A stretch of DNA of 64,000 nucleotides. Origin: an uncultured Bradyrhizobium sp. Lineage in GTDB: Bacteria; Pseudomonadota; Alphaproteobacteria; Rhizobiales; Xanthobacteraceae. The stretch's first letter is position 1. Each line of letters starts with the position of its first letter. The notes beneath the pieces were generated by a model. That model worked only from the letters and a program-made list of their open reading frames with translations, had not been told where the DNA came from and searched no databases. Of this stretch, positions 1-7,936 are shown piece by piece. The stretch lies in assembly GCF_936928535.1 (NCBI RefSeq), contig NZ_CAKZHY010000168.1, positions 1 through 64,000 of the forward strand, read 5' to 3'. A program made the position numbers and the translations under genes.

Positions 1-1018
1 GGATCTCGACGCCGGGCATGGTCGAGGACACCGGCGTGGTCTTGAGGTCGTTCAGACCGGCCGCGGACGTGCCGATCAACACCAGTTTGCCATTGATCTT
101 GCCTGGCGGCACGGTGTTGTCGAGCACGTCGGCGGCCGAGACGTAGATCGAGGGATCCTGGCGCGCATAGTGCACCCAGAGCTGGCCGTTCTTGTCGGTC
201 GGGATCTCGACGCCCTTGAGACGGATGGCGCGGATGCCGGTCTTGTCGGTCCGAACCAGCAGCGTCGGCGTTCCCGTGATGACCCGCAGGATCTCCAGAC
301 TCAGCGAGGGCATGATCATGTTGCCCTGGGTGCGCATGATCATCGGCACGCGGCGAATCAGGCCGTCGCGCTCGGTCTTGATCGAGAACAGGCCGCGGCC
401 GGCGGCGACCTTCTCGATGACGGGCACGTTGCGCAGCAGGCCTGGGAATTCGAACAGGAATTTTTCGGCGTTCTCCTCGCCCACCGTCGCGACGCCGGTG
501 AAGGGCAGTGTCTTGTCAAGCTCGGACTCGACCGCCGGCAGGCCGGTCTCGCCGAGCACCACGCGCGAGCGTCTGATCGCGTCGGAGAGGATCTGGTCGT
601 TGCTCGGCAATTCGCGCAGCCTGGCGCGGGTGGCGTCGTCGAGATAGCGCATCTGGCCGGCGACCAGATCCGGATTGAGGCGGTCGGACTCCGAGAACAC
701 GACGTCGAAGCCGATCGCGACCGCACCGTTGTTGGTGAGGTTGATGATCATGTCCGCGATCCGCGTGCGCGGCCACGGCCATTGGCCGAACTTGACGAGG
801 CTTTTGTCGTCGATGTCGACGATTGTGACCGGCCGCTCCGCCTTGTGACGGGGATCGATCAGCTGGAAGATGTCGAAGGTGCGCAGCCGCAGCTCCTGCA
901 CCGGCGGCGGATCCCAGACCCGCAGGGCCGCGAAGACGACCAGCAGCCCAAGGCATAAAAGTCGCGCAAAGCCGAATCTCTGCGCAAACCACCGGCGCCA
1001 GATTTTGAGACGTCTCAT
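1..1018 (-). CDS. CHASE2-domain sensor protein, probably a CHASE2 adenylate/guanylate cyclase (partial; 3' end outside window)
   Basis: The reverse strand is open from an ATG at 1018 to the window edge, about 339 codons. The product starts with a short basic stretch and one membrane segment (residues about 15-30, LLCLGLLVVFAALRVW). An extracytoplasmic CHASE2 domain follows: 'FDIFQLIDPR', 'VDIDDKSLVKFGQWPWPRT', 'NNGAVAIGFDVVFSE', then 'GKLVLIGTSAAGLNDLK' close to the cut end. In this family CHASE2 is normally followed by three membrane helices and a cytoplasmic output domain, often a class III nucleotide cyclase. That part lies outside the window, so the output type is inference. A GGGAAG stretch sits about 10 nt before the ATG. 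Sensor architecture is well supported; the catalytic identity is not. Confidence 0.85.
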   Translation of the reverse strand, partial: MRRLKIWRRWFAQRFGFARLLCLGLLVVFAALRVWDPPPVQELRLRTFDIFQLIDPRHKAERPVTIVDIDDKSLVKFGQWPWPRTRIADMIINLTNNGAVAIGFDVVFSESDRLNPDLVAGQMRYLDDATRARLRELPSNDQILSDAIRRSRVVLGETGLPAVESELDKTLPFTGVATVGEENAEKFLFEFPGLLRNVPVIEKVAAGRGLFSIKTERDGLIRRVPMIMRTQGNMIMPSLSLEILRVITGTPTLLVRTDKTGIRAIRLKGVEIPTDKNGQLWVHYARQDPSIYVSAADVLDNTVPPGKINGKLVLIGTSAAGLNDLKTTPVSSTMPGVEI

Positions 1019-1157
1019 GTCAGTCGAGCTTCCCGCCGTGCGTTGCGTCCAATGGGCCGATCATGGAGCGAAGGCCTGCAAATTGCCAAGCCCCCGCTGA
1101 GAGACGATACGGGCTTTTTTGGCCCAAAACACCCACCATAAGGATGGCGCCAACCAA

Positions 1158-1635
1158 CAGAACAGGGAATTTGCGGAATGTACTCCGTCTGAAACAGGCC
1201 TCAAACCGAACAGAGCCACTGAGGTGCTTGAAATTGCATTGACCTCTCGTTGCCATAGATGATCGGCGCCCTAAATTCCTGTTCTTGCCAAAACAGGCGC
1301 TGAACAGGCAGGTGCAGGCGTAAACAGGAATGCAGGTCGACCGAAAGCCCGTGCCATCTCGAACGAACCTGGACGCAGAGACCGCGATGGCAACCGTGGC
1401 TTGTAGTCGAGGGCCGCCGGAGAGATGCAGAAGGGATAGAACAAGTCTTCAGTCTGGGCGTTCAAGGAGCATAGAGATCAATCAGGAAAATCTGCCAATC
1501 GGTGCTGTGTGTCGCGAGCTGGCCAAGGTGTTTTCGGGAGAGATCAGTTCCCAACATTTGCCGGATTTGAAAGCAGAGCTGCTGGTTCAACTTCGTGAGC
1601 TTGTCCGACGCTCACCTCGCCGCGAGCAACCTTGA
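1158..1635. repeat. AACAGG-box repeat module, copy 1
   Basis: This ~480-bp stretch aligns over nearly its whole length with 5903-6388 at high but imperfect identity. Shared landmarks in order are AACAGGGAATTT, a second AACAGG box, GACCTCTC followed by CCATAGATGATCGGCGCC, an inverted box (CCTGTTCTTGCCAAAACAGG), further AACAGG boxes, then a 54-codon reading frame. Copy 1 boxes are near 1161, 1193, 1278 (inverted), 1292, 1303 and 1324. No transposase, terminal inverted repeat or target-site duplication is visible. The two copies lie in the same orientation about 4.7 kb apart, around the chemoreceptor and PAS genes. Function unknown; an iteron-like or regulatory array is possible. Confidence 0.75.
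1471..1635 (+). pseudogene. Short reading frame of repeat copy 1, start codon lost (ATA)
   Basis: This is the counterpart of the 54-codon frame at 6224-6388. The reading frame, length and stop position are conserved, and most residues match (for example 'GAVCRELAKVFSGEI' and 'HLPDLKAELLV'). The codon aligned with the copy 2 ATG is ATA here. Either this copy is no longer translated from that point, or translation begins further upstream, because both copies stay open and similar for about 20 codons before it ('RTSLQ.GRS'). The product is unknown and predicted helical. Calling it a pseudogene is inference from the start-codon change only. Confidence 0.4.
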
Positions 1636-1972
1636 CCATCGCTAGTTTGAGCAAACGCCCGTTGCTAGGCTGGGTTTATGGAGAGCATAAGCACCCCGCA
1701 ACTGATGGGGCAATCATGGTGGCTGGGGCAGTCATGGTGGCTGGGGTAATCATGGTTTGGGCCGATCACCTTTCAAGCGCTATGTGAAACCTGTCGGCAA
1801 CTGTGGAAGGACGAGGCAGGTAGCCTAAGCGCCTCCCTGATCGTACCGTTCTGCCGACTGCCCGCCCGTGTCATAAGAGCGTGACATCTCTATTCCCCAG
1901 CGCCTGCAGAATGAAATTGGACATTACGCGCCCGTCATAGAATGCATGCGCGGGCTGTAAGTATTGGAGATA
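1636..1972. other. Gene-poor gap between repeat copy 1 and the chemoreceptor gene
   Basis: No convincing gene was seen on either strand. The stretch holds three tandem 18-bp units at 1707-1760. It ends at a decayed fragment similar to part of the small membrane-protein gene at 11326. Confidence 0.5.
1707..1760. repeat. Three tandem 18-bp units
   Basis: Units at 1707-1724, 1725-1742 and 1743-1760 follow the pattern GGGG(C/T)A(A/G)TCATGGT(G/T)(G/T)(C/G)(T/G). The first two differ at one base, and the third diverges at its end. Eighteen is a multiple of three, but no long reading frame runs through the units, so they look like a non-coding micro-duplication. Confidence 0.7.
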
Positions 1973-2017
1973 TGCCCACCACATCGGATTTGTTGGTTTG
2001 TTGGCGGCGTGCTCACG
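1973..2017 (+). pseudogene. Fragment similar to the small membrane-protein gene at 11326-11589
   Basis: About 45 bp here match 11451-11486, which encodes the 'HHIGFVGGLLT' part of the small membrane protein. The shared core is CACATCGGATTTGTTGG. An 8-bp tandem duplication (TTTGTTGG) breaks the frame in this copy. Little else of the gene can be recognised upstream or downstream, so this is probably a decayed paralogue or recombination scar. Confidence 0.45.
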
Positions 2018-2035
2018 ACTTGGGCCGATCCCGCC

Positions 2036-4186
2036 TTACGCAATCCGTACCGTTCTCAGGAACTGGTCGACCTCCTGCTGAAGACGGCGACTCTCCTGCG
2101 TGAGCGACTGCGCGGCGGACAGGACACTGCCCGATGCTGCTCCTGTTTGGCTGGCGCCGTTCTCGACATCGACGATGTTCGTACTTACGTCTGACGTACC
2201 GCGCGAGGCTTCCTGTATATTGCGCGAGATTTCTTGCGTCGCAGCACCTTGCTCTTCAACCGCAGCCGCAATGGTGGAGGAGATCTCCGAGAGGCGCTCG
2301 ATCGTTGTGCTGATGTCCTTGATCGCGACAACCGAATCCTCCGTCGCGGCCTGAATACCGGAAATCTGTTGCCCGATTTCTCCGGTTGCTTTCGAGGTTT
2401 GCTCGGCAAGGGCTTTTACCTCGGAAGCTACCACGGCGAACCCCCGACCAGCATCGCCGGCACGGGCCGCCTCGATGGTCGCGTTGAGAGCGAGCAAATT
2501 AGTTTGTCCTGCAATGGTATTGATCAATTCGACGACGTCGCCGATCCGGGCCGCCGCCTTAGAAAGTTCAGCGACCCGCGCGTTGGTCGATCTTGCCTGT
2601 TCCACTGCTCCATTGGCGATGCGGGCCGACTCCTGAACCTGTCGGCTGATCTCATTGACCGACGAGGTAAGCTCTTCCGTAGCCGAGGCGACTGACTGAA
2701 CGTTTGTCGAGGCCTCTTCCGACGCAGCGGCGACTCGCGTCGCCAGTTCCTGCGATCTTGTGGCGGTCGACGACAAACTGGTTGCAGAGGACTCAAGCTC
2801 GCCTGAGGCAGAAGATACTGTCTGGATGATGCTTCCAACCGTACCCTCGAACTCGTTTGCCAGCTTGTCCATGTCAGCCTTGCGCCTTGCCTCAGCGGCG
2901 CGTTGAACCGCCTTTACCTCCTCGGCATTGAATCTGACGATCGCCTGCACACTGCGCATATTGCGAAGAGCTTCGCCAAGCTCATCATCTTTCTCGACGG
3001 GGATGGCGTTGTCCAGCTTGCCGAGCGTAACGTTGAGCATTGCCTCGTTAAGCACTTTCAATGGACGCAGCACGGAGCGGATGGTCTGCACACCTATGAA
3101 TCCGCCGAAAGCAAGGCCGGCAAGGACCATAAGGCCGACGATAGCAATCGTTATATAGAACTGATGTTGCGCCGCCTCGTACTCTGCTTTCGCCTCCTTC
3201 ACCTGTATTGCAACGAGCGCATCCAGCTCATGCTTCGCTTCGTCGAAAAGCTGACGCGCTTTACCGGCCAACAGAGAGGATGCCTCGTCAAATCTGTGTT
3301 CTCCAAGCAGGGCGAGCGAAGGCTTGACCGCATTCTCCGCGTAGGCTCGTCGCTTCACGGTGAACTTCTCGGCCACGATCTTCTCTTCAGGCGTCAGATA
3401 AGTGGCCAAGTAGTCGGCCCAAACTCCTGAGATCTTCTCGATATTTCCGTTGACTACAGCAGCGACGTCGCCAACTGATCTGCCGGCGCGCCCATCAGCC
3501 GCAGCTGCGAGCTGCACCGCCGTGTTTTGCAGCATGCGGTCGTTGATCTCGAACAGTTGGGCCAGCGGGATCGTCCGGTCCTCATAGATCGATTGCATTC
3601 GCCTGTTGCTGGCATTGGTGGACAGAAGTCCGGCAACCCCCGCAACAAGCATGAAAAAGCTAAGGATCGCGACCAAGGTCGTTAGGCGCGCCCTCAACGT
3701 GCCGGTGAAAAACGATAGCTTGTCCAGGATTGATCGACGGCGAATGATGCCAGCGCTTATCTGATACTCCTGTCCCTTGTTGGCCCGCATGAGGGCGTAG
3801 ACGTTCTCGGCCTCTGTACGCTGGTCCTGAGGAAGTTTTGTCCGAACTGAGGTGTAGCCTGTGACCTCGCCGTTTTCGCGGATTGGCGACGCGTTCGCCA
3901 GCACCCAGTAGAAATCACCATTCTTGCGCCTGTTCTTGACCGCACCCGACCACGGCTTCCCGCCTTTGAGCGTCTGCCAAAGATTTTCGAAAGCCGCCTC
4001 TGGCATATCGGGATGCCGAACAATGTTGTGCGGCTGGCCCATCAACTCGTCGGCCGAAAACCCGGCGGCCCTCTCGAACTGATCATTGAAGTAGGTGAGC
4101 TTTCCCTTGAGATCAGTCCTCGAGACGATCAGCGTCTCGTCCGTAATGGGATATTCAGTCGCCGTGACCGGAAGGTTCTTGCGCAT
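2036..4186 (-). CDS. Methyl-accepting chemotaxis protein with N-terminal Aer-type PAS domain
   Basis: The 716-residue product has a cytoplasmic Aer-like PAS domain (residues about 15-120; 'TYFNDQFERAAGF', 'NIVRHPDMPEAAFENLW', 'NRRKNGDFYWVLANASPIRE'). Two membrane helices at about 168-188 and about 345-370 flank a helical sensory region. A HAMP linker and a long signalling coiled coil follow. The kinase-contact hairpin is 'IAGQTNLLALNATIEAARAG' followed by DAGRGFAVVASEVKALAEQ, near-identical to the MCP consensus. Such receptors couple to CheW/CheA; a PAS of this kind often senses redox state or energy, which is inference here. No obvious C-terminal CheR-docking pentapeptide is present. No other che genes occur in the window, so it is probably an orphan receptor. 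Confidence 0.95.
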   Translation of the reverse strand: MRKNLPVTATEYPITDETLIVSRTDLKGKLTYFNDQFERAAGFSADELMGQPHNIVRHPDMPEAAFENLWQTLKGGKPWSGAVKNRRKNGDFYWVLANASPIRENGEVTGYTSVRTKLPQDQRTEAENVYALMRANKGQEYQISAGIIRRRSILDKLSFFTGTLRARLTTLVAILSFFMLVAGVAGLLSTNASNRRMQSIYEDRTIPLAQLFEINDRMLQNTAVQLAAAADGRAGRSVGDVAAVVNGNIEKISGVWADYLATYLTPEEKIVAEKFTVKRRAYAENAVKPSLALLGEHRFDEASSLLAGKARQLFDEAKHELDALVAIQVKEAKAEYEAAQHQFYITIAIVGLMVLAGLAFGGFIGVQTIRSVLRPLKVLNEAMLNVTLGKLDNAIPVEKDDELGEALRNMRSVQAIVRFNAEEVKAVQRAAEARRKADMDKLANEFEGTVGSIIQTVSSASGELESSATSLSSTATRSQELATRVAAASEEASTNVQSVASATEELTSSVNEISRQVQESARIANGAVEQARSTNARVAELSKAAARIGDVVELINTIAGQTNLLALNATIEAARAGDAGRGFAVVASEVKALAEQTSKATGEIGQQISGIQAATEDSVVAIKDISTTIERLSEISSTIAAAVEEQGAATQEISRNIQEASRGTSDVSTNIVDVENGASQTGAASGSVLSAAQSLTQESRRLQQEVDQFLRTVRIA

Positions 4187-4775
4187 GATAGTACCTCTGC
4201 AGCGTTGCGAGGGTGAAGTCTCATGAACATGAGTTTTCTTCCAAATGCCTGAAGGTTGCGTAAAGATTAAGCAAAACGCTCAATAAATCGGCAAGAAGGG
4301 ATTACCGTTGTCGGCAGGAGCCGACGCTGCGGACTGTCTGCTCACTCGCGTTGTGTCGGTGCTCGGCTCTATCTGCTCATAGAGCAACGTCTGTCGCGAA
4401 GACGCTCAACTTTATTCTAGAAAGGCAATCCGACATCGATGCCACCGAGCTAAGACAATCGGGGAAATGAGACTCGGCGCATCTGACAATTCCCACAAGC
4501 GCGAGGTCCGCTTTGCGCCCCAGAAACTGCACTTTCTCTTAACTCAGCTCATGGCCCACGCCGCCGCTTCCCACCGCCGAGAATATGTCGGGTCTTGGGG
4601 GTAGACCGACTTGATAAAACCAATCCAAACCGTCGTGATTCACTAATGCGGACAATCCGCTGACCCGCCTGACATTGGTTGCTTTGGTCGATGGTGTTGG
4701 GCGTGCCATCGTGCGTTAAGGCCCCATTAGTCAGATGCGAATTAGCGTAGGCGGTAGCTTCCAGGTCCGCAGCCC
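4187..4775. other. 589-bp gap upstream of the chemoreceptor and PAS_5 genes
   Basis: The gap separates two divergently read genes and should contain both promoters. No reading frame with a good start and codon use was found. The part next to the chemoreceptor start is A/T-richer, as expected for a promoter, but no sigma-factor site could be assigned with confidence. Confidence 0.5.
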
Positions 4776-5378
4776 ATGGATTTCCAGAGCCAGACGCCAG
4801 CCGTCGTGACCGCGATCCGCCAGCGCGACCTCCTAATTACATGGTGCCGGCTTTACGCGCGGGCGAAAAGGCTGCCAAATCTTTCCGAGTATGAGCCCGG
4901 CCGCCTGAAAGAAGAAGCCGACGATCTGGTTTATTACTCCGTCGATGCTACGGCGTGGCCTCCCGTTCTCACGATCGAAAGCGAGGGCACGCGAATGGCT
5001 ACCGCTTATGGCCAAACGGGAAAAGGGCGCCGACTGGACGAATATGTCGGACCGCGATTGGCAGCCTCGGTGATGCCCGTTTATCATTTATGTGTTGCAC
5101 GGCGATGCCCGGTGTACACCGTTTCTCACCTAGAAGACTCAGATGGCCGCAAGGTGGCGTATGAGCGGCTGCTCCTGCCTTTTGGAGCCGACGGCGAGGT
5201 CACTGAGCTGCTCGCCTCGCTTAAGACCATCAGCCCCGATGGCCGATTTGATCTTCGAAATCTGATGACCCGCACCGATCTGGTAGCAGAGCCGGCGGTA
5301 CGCGCCGTCATCGACCGTGGCCTCGTCGGCGGTCCTGTCCTCTCTGCAGGTTGGGCCGACGATCTTGAATTCGGGTGA
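4776..5378 (+). CDS. PAS_5-family (PF07310-like) PAS domain protein
   Basis: The 200-residue product has no signal peptide or membrane helix. Residues about 20-150 resemble the stand-alone PAS_5 proteins of alphaproteobacteria: an initial 'ITWCRLYARAKRLPNLSEYEP' helix segment, a core with a Gly/Tyr-rich turn ('TAYGQTGKGRRLDEYVGPRL'), then 'VYTVSHLEDSDGRKVAYERLLLPFG' as the last strands. No output domain is attached, so it may act through a partner protein. It lies alone between the chemoreceptor promoter gap and a microprotein gene read towards it. Assignment rests on pattern recognition of the core; the ligand is unknown. Confidence 0.7.
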   Translation: MDFQSQTPAVVTAIRQRDLLITWCRLYARAKRLPNLSEYEPGRLKEEADDLVYYSVDATAWPPVLTIESEGTRMATAYGQTGKGRRLDEYVGPRLAASVMPVYHLCVARRCPVYTVSHLEDSDGRKVAYERLLLPFGADGEVTELLASLKTISPDGRFDLRNLMTRTDLVAEPAVRAVIDRGLVGGPVLSAGWADDLEFG

Positions 5379-5407
5379 ACCCCAGGCGGATTGAGGTCCG
5401 TGGATCG

Positions 5408-5478
5408 GGACAGACGAGACGTCAGATTTTGGGACCGTTTTGGCAGCTTACCGTCAACCCTGACGTCAAGCTCTGTCC
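5408..5478. repeat. Long imperfect inverted repeat between convergent genes
   Basis: The arm at 5408-5424 (GGACAG, spacer, GACGTCA) is answered by the arm at 5461-5478 (TGACGTC, spacer, CTGTCC), with 36 nt between. It lies between the PAS_5 gene (ends 5378, plus) and the microprotein gene (ends 5602, minus). It could fold as a two-part stem in either transcript and may end transcription from both sides, but no T-tract is present. Confidence 0.45.
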
Positions 5479-5601
5479 GCACTTGCGCCGCTATCGGAGG
5501 AAGAAGCGGACATTGATCCGGCCGTACCCCTGATCGTGCGATCCAAAATGCGCCTGCAGTCTGAATGGAGACTGCCATCAAAATATCGCCAATCACCTCG
5601 C

Positions 5602-5676
5602 CTATCGAAGCCCGAAGAAAGAAAGAACGGCGCCGATCACAACGATCAATCCGATTATATAGATAATCCCATTCAT
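5602..5676 (-). CDS. 24-residue single-pass membrane microprotein
   Basis: An ATG at 5676 is preceded by a strong AGGAGG 10 nt upstream and opens a 24-codon frame ending in TAG. The product is one hydrophobic helix (MNGIIYIIGLIVVIGAVLSF then FGLR) with almost no soluble part. Very similar tiny proteins are widespread in rhizobial genomes (from memory), where they are usually left unannotated or called hypothetical. The strong ribosome site, a complete helix of membrane length and the terminal Leu-Arg support a real gene. Function unknown; a modulator of a larger membrane complex is speculation. Confidence 0.75.
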   Translation of the reverse strand: MNGIIYIIGLIVVIGAVLSFFGLR

Positions 5677-5902
5677 AGCTGTTTTCCTCCTGCGTGTTGT
5701 TGATCACTTTAGACAAGAGAGCCCGACTTCTCCTGCGCCAGGCTTGGCACCCTTTCCAGGTTGAGCAGCGTTCGCGAAGCGCGCGGCCTGCGTAACCGCA
5801 TTCAAAATGGTTTACCTGCAGCTACAAGTTAAAGAATGGCACCTTTGTTCCCGCCTTCTGGAAGATCGAAGCAAACCTAATTCCGTGGTCGCGGGGAGCG
5901 AG
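5677..5902. other. Intergenic stretch upstream of the microprotein gene
   Basis: This should hold the promoter of the microprotein gene (minus strand). No further gene is supported. With repeat copy 2 it forms a stretch of about 550 bp lacking a conventional gene. Confidence 0.4.
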
Positions 5903-6388
5903 CAGAACAGGGAATTTCGGGAATGTACTGTGCCGGAAACAGGCCTCGCATCGAGCGTAGCCTGCGAGTAGCCTGAAATTGCGTTGACCTCTCATCGCCA
6001 TAGATGATCGGCGCCGCAATTCCCTGTTCTTGCCAAAACAGGCGTTTAACAGGAAACTGCAGGCGTGAAACAGGGATCCAGATCGCGAGCGAAACGCTCG
6101 TGCCATCCCGAGTGAACCTGGACGCAGAAGCCGTGATGGCAGACCGCGCTGGCGCTCGAGGGCAGCCCCGACATGATGCAGAAGGGTTTTAGAACAAGTC
6201 TTCAGCCTGGGCGTTCAAACAGCATGGAGATTAATCAGGAAGATCTGGCTATCGGTGCTGTGTGTCGCGAGCTGGCCAAAGTGTTTTCGGGAGAGATCGA
6301 TCCCCGACACTTGCCGGATTTGAAAGCAGAGCTGCTGGTTCGACTTCGTGAGCTTGCCCGACGCACACCTCGCCGCGAGCATCCTTAG
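5903..6388. repeat. AACAGG-box repeat module, copy 2
   Basis: This aligns with 1158-1635. AACAGG boxes occur near 5906 and 5938, an inverted CCTGTT near 6023, then boxes near 6036, 6047 and 6068; the first reads AACAGGGAATTTCGGGAAT. This copy keeps an ATG for the internal short frame at 6224. Small substitutions and indels are scattered throughout, so the duplication is not recent. It lies directly upstream of the phage-derived module that starts at 6653. Confidence 0.75.
6224..6388 (+). CDS. 54-residue protein of the repeat module (hypothetical)
   Basis: The ATG at 6224 opens a frame of 54 codons whose sequence is largely kept in the second module copy, including the stop position. The product has a Cys at residue 14 and is predicted mostly helical ('GAVCRELAKVFSGEI', 'LPDLKAELLVRLRELARR') with a basic tail. 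No ribosome site is evident, and in-frame ATGs further upstream (for example 6173) are alternatives. Conservation of frame between diverged copies is the main support; no known family is recognised. Confidence 0.45.
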   Translation: MEINQEDLAIGAVCRELAKVFSGEIDPRHLPDLKAELLVRLRELARRTPRREHP

Positions 6389-6652
6389 TTGGTCATGACG
6401 GCGGGCACGGATGGGGCCATCGTGCACGAGTCATCATTACGGCTGGGTAAGTAATCAACCGCACCATTGCGCCGGATCACATCCCCACGGATCCAGATCG
6501 CCAAGCAGACAGCACTCTGGCTGTCCGGACTTCGTCGTCCACAGCTCGCCGATACGTTTCTTCATCGCGATCGGTGAAATCGGTGAATAAGCTTCGCGTA
6601 GAGCACGCCGGGCTGATGCTAATTCACCCGACTTCCCATTATTTGGGTGCGT

Positions 6653-7936
6653 ATGAACAAAGCATTCTCTGCAGCTGCGCTCTCGCAGCACTCCATCATC
6701 TATCGCCCCCTCGGCGATCTCATTCCCGATCCGCGCAATGCGCGGAGCCATCCGAAGCGCCAGATCGAGCAGCTTAAGGCCTCCATCGCGGAATTCGGAT
6801 TCACCAATCCCATTCTCATTGACCCTGAAGCCCGTATCATTGCGGGGCACGGCCGGCTTCAAGCCGCAAAGACCATGGGCCTTGCGCAGGTGCCGACGAT
6901 TACACTCACCGGCCTTTCGGAGCCGCAGAAGCGGGCCTTGCGGATCGCCGATAACAAGATCGCGCTCAATGCGGGATGGGATCTTGAGATCCTGCAACAA
7001 GAACTCGGAGAGCTCGCCGCGATCGATCTCGACATTGATGTCACTCTGACGGGCTTTTCAACAGGCGAGATCGACTTCATCCTCGCCAAATCGGCCGCGC
7101 CGGACGAAGACGTTCTTCCGCCGCTTCCGGCAACGCCTCGCACAAGGCCAGGTGACATCTGGATTCTCGGCGAGCACCGCATCGGCTGCGGTGATGCGCG
7201 AGAGCGACAATTCCTGCAGCGGGTCCTCGGCGGCGAGAACCGCGTCGATGTCGCCTTCCTCGATCCGCCCTACAATGTCCGCATCAAGGGTAATGCCAAT
7301 CCGGCCGGCCGTCATGGCGAATTCGCCATGGCCTCGGGCGAGATGAGTGAACCACAGTTCCGCGCCTTCCTCTCTGAGACATTGGGTGCCGCGGCGGCAA
7401 TCTCGCGTGAGGGGGCGGTCCATTTTGTCTGCATGGACTGGCGGCACATGGACAGTGTCTCGGCGGTCGGATCATCCGTCTATGGCGAGCTCCTCAACCT
7501 CTGCATTTGGAACAAGTCAAACGCAGGGATGGGATCGCTCTACCGCTCCAAGCATGAGCTGGTGTTCGTCTATCGCGTGGGCACCGCGGCGCACCTCAAC
7601 ATGATCGAACTTGGCAGGCACGGCCGCAACCGCACCAATGTCTGGGACTATGCGTCGGTCAACTCGATGCATCGAAACCGGCAGGAGGATCTCAGCCTTC
7701 ATCCGACGGTAAAGCCTACCGGCCTCGTTGCGGATGCTATCAAGGACGTCACGCGGCACGGCAATCTGGTGCTGGACATCTTCCTGGGATCCGGAACGAG
7801 CCTTCTGGCCGCCGAGCGCACCGGGCGCCGCTTCCGCGGGCTCGAGATCGATCCGGCCTATGTGGACATCGCGCTTGAAAGGTGGTCGGCCCTAACAGGC
7901 CTTGAACCTCGCCGTGAGCAGGAAGGTGCAGCGTAA
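6653..7936 (+). CDS. ParB-like/N4- or N6-specific DNA methyltransferase (phage type)
   Basis: The product joins a ParB/sulfiredoxin-fold domain (residues about 15-110, with 'NPILIDPEARIIAGHGRL') to a DNA methyltransferase. The methyltransferase has the catalytic DPPY motif ('AFLDPPYN', about residue 205) and the AdoMet-binding 'DIFLGSGTSLLAAE' near residue 378. DPPY before the FxGxG motif is the beta-class order. It would methylate an exocyclic amino group of A or C. No restriction endonuclease is adjacent, so it is likely an orphan phage enzyme used for anti-restriction or regulation. Its stop codon overlaps the next start by one base (TAATG), showing coupling. A GTG six bases upstream is an alternative start. 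Confidence 0.92.
   Translation: MNKAFSAAALSQHSIIYRPLGDLIPDPRNARSHPKRQIEQLKASIAEFGFTNPILIDPEARIIAGHGRLQAAKTMGLAQVPTITLTGLSEPQKRALRIADNKIALNAGWDLEILQQELGELAAIDLDIDVTLTGFSTGEIDFILAKSAAPDEDVLPPLPATPRTRPGDIWILGEHRIGCGDARERQFLQRVLGGENRVDVAFLDPPYNVRIKGNANPAGRHGEFAMASGEMSEPQFRAFLSETLGAAAAISREGAVHFVCMDWRHMDSVSAVGSSVYGELLNLCIWNKSNAGMGSLYRSKHELVFVYRVGTAAHLNMIELGRHGRNRTNVWDYASVNSMHRNRQEDLSLHPTVKPTGLVADAIKDVTRHGNLVLDIFLGSGTSLLAAERTGRRFRGLEIDPAYVDIALERWSALTGLEPRREQEGAA

Noticed and set aside
1088..1120. Terminator-like hairpin (AAGCCC...GGGCTT plus six T) on the plus strand
   Set aside because: No plus-strand gene lies upstream. It falls in the promoter side of the minus-strand CHASE2 gene, so a terminator role is not supported.
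5126..5716. 196-codon minus-strand frame
   Set aside because: It overlaps the PAS_5 gene and the microprotein gene in other frames, and its product shows no family pattern.
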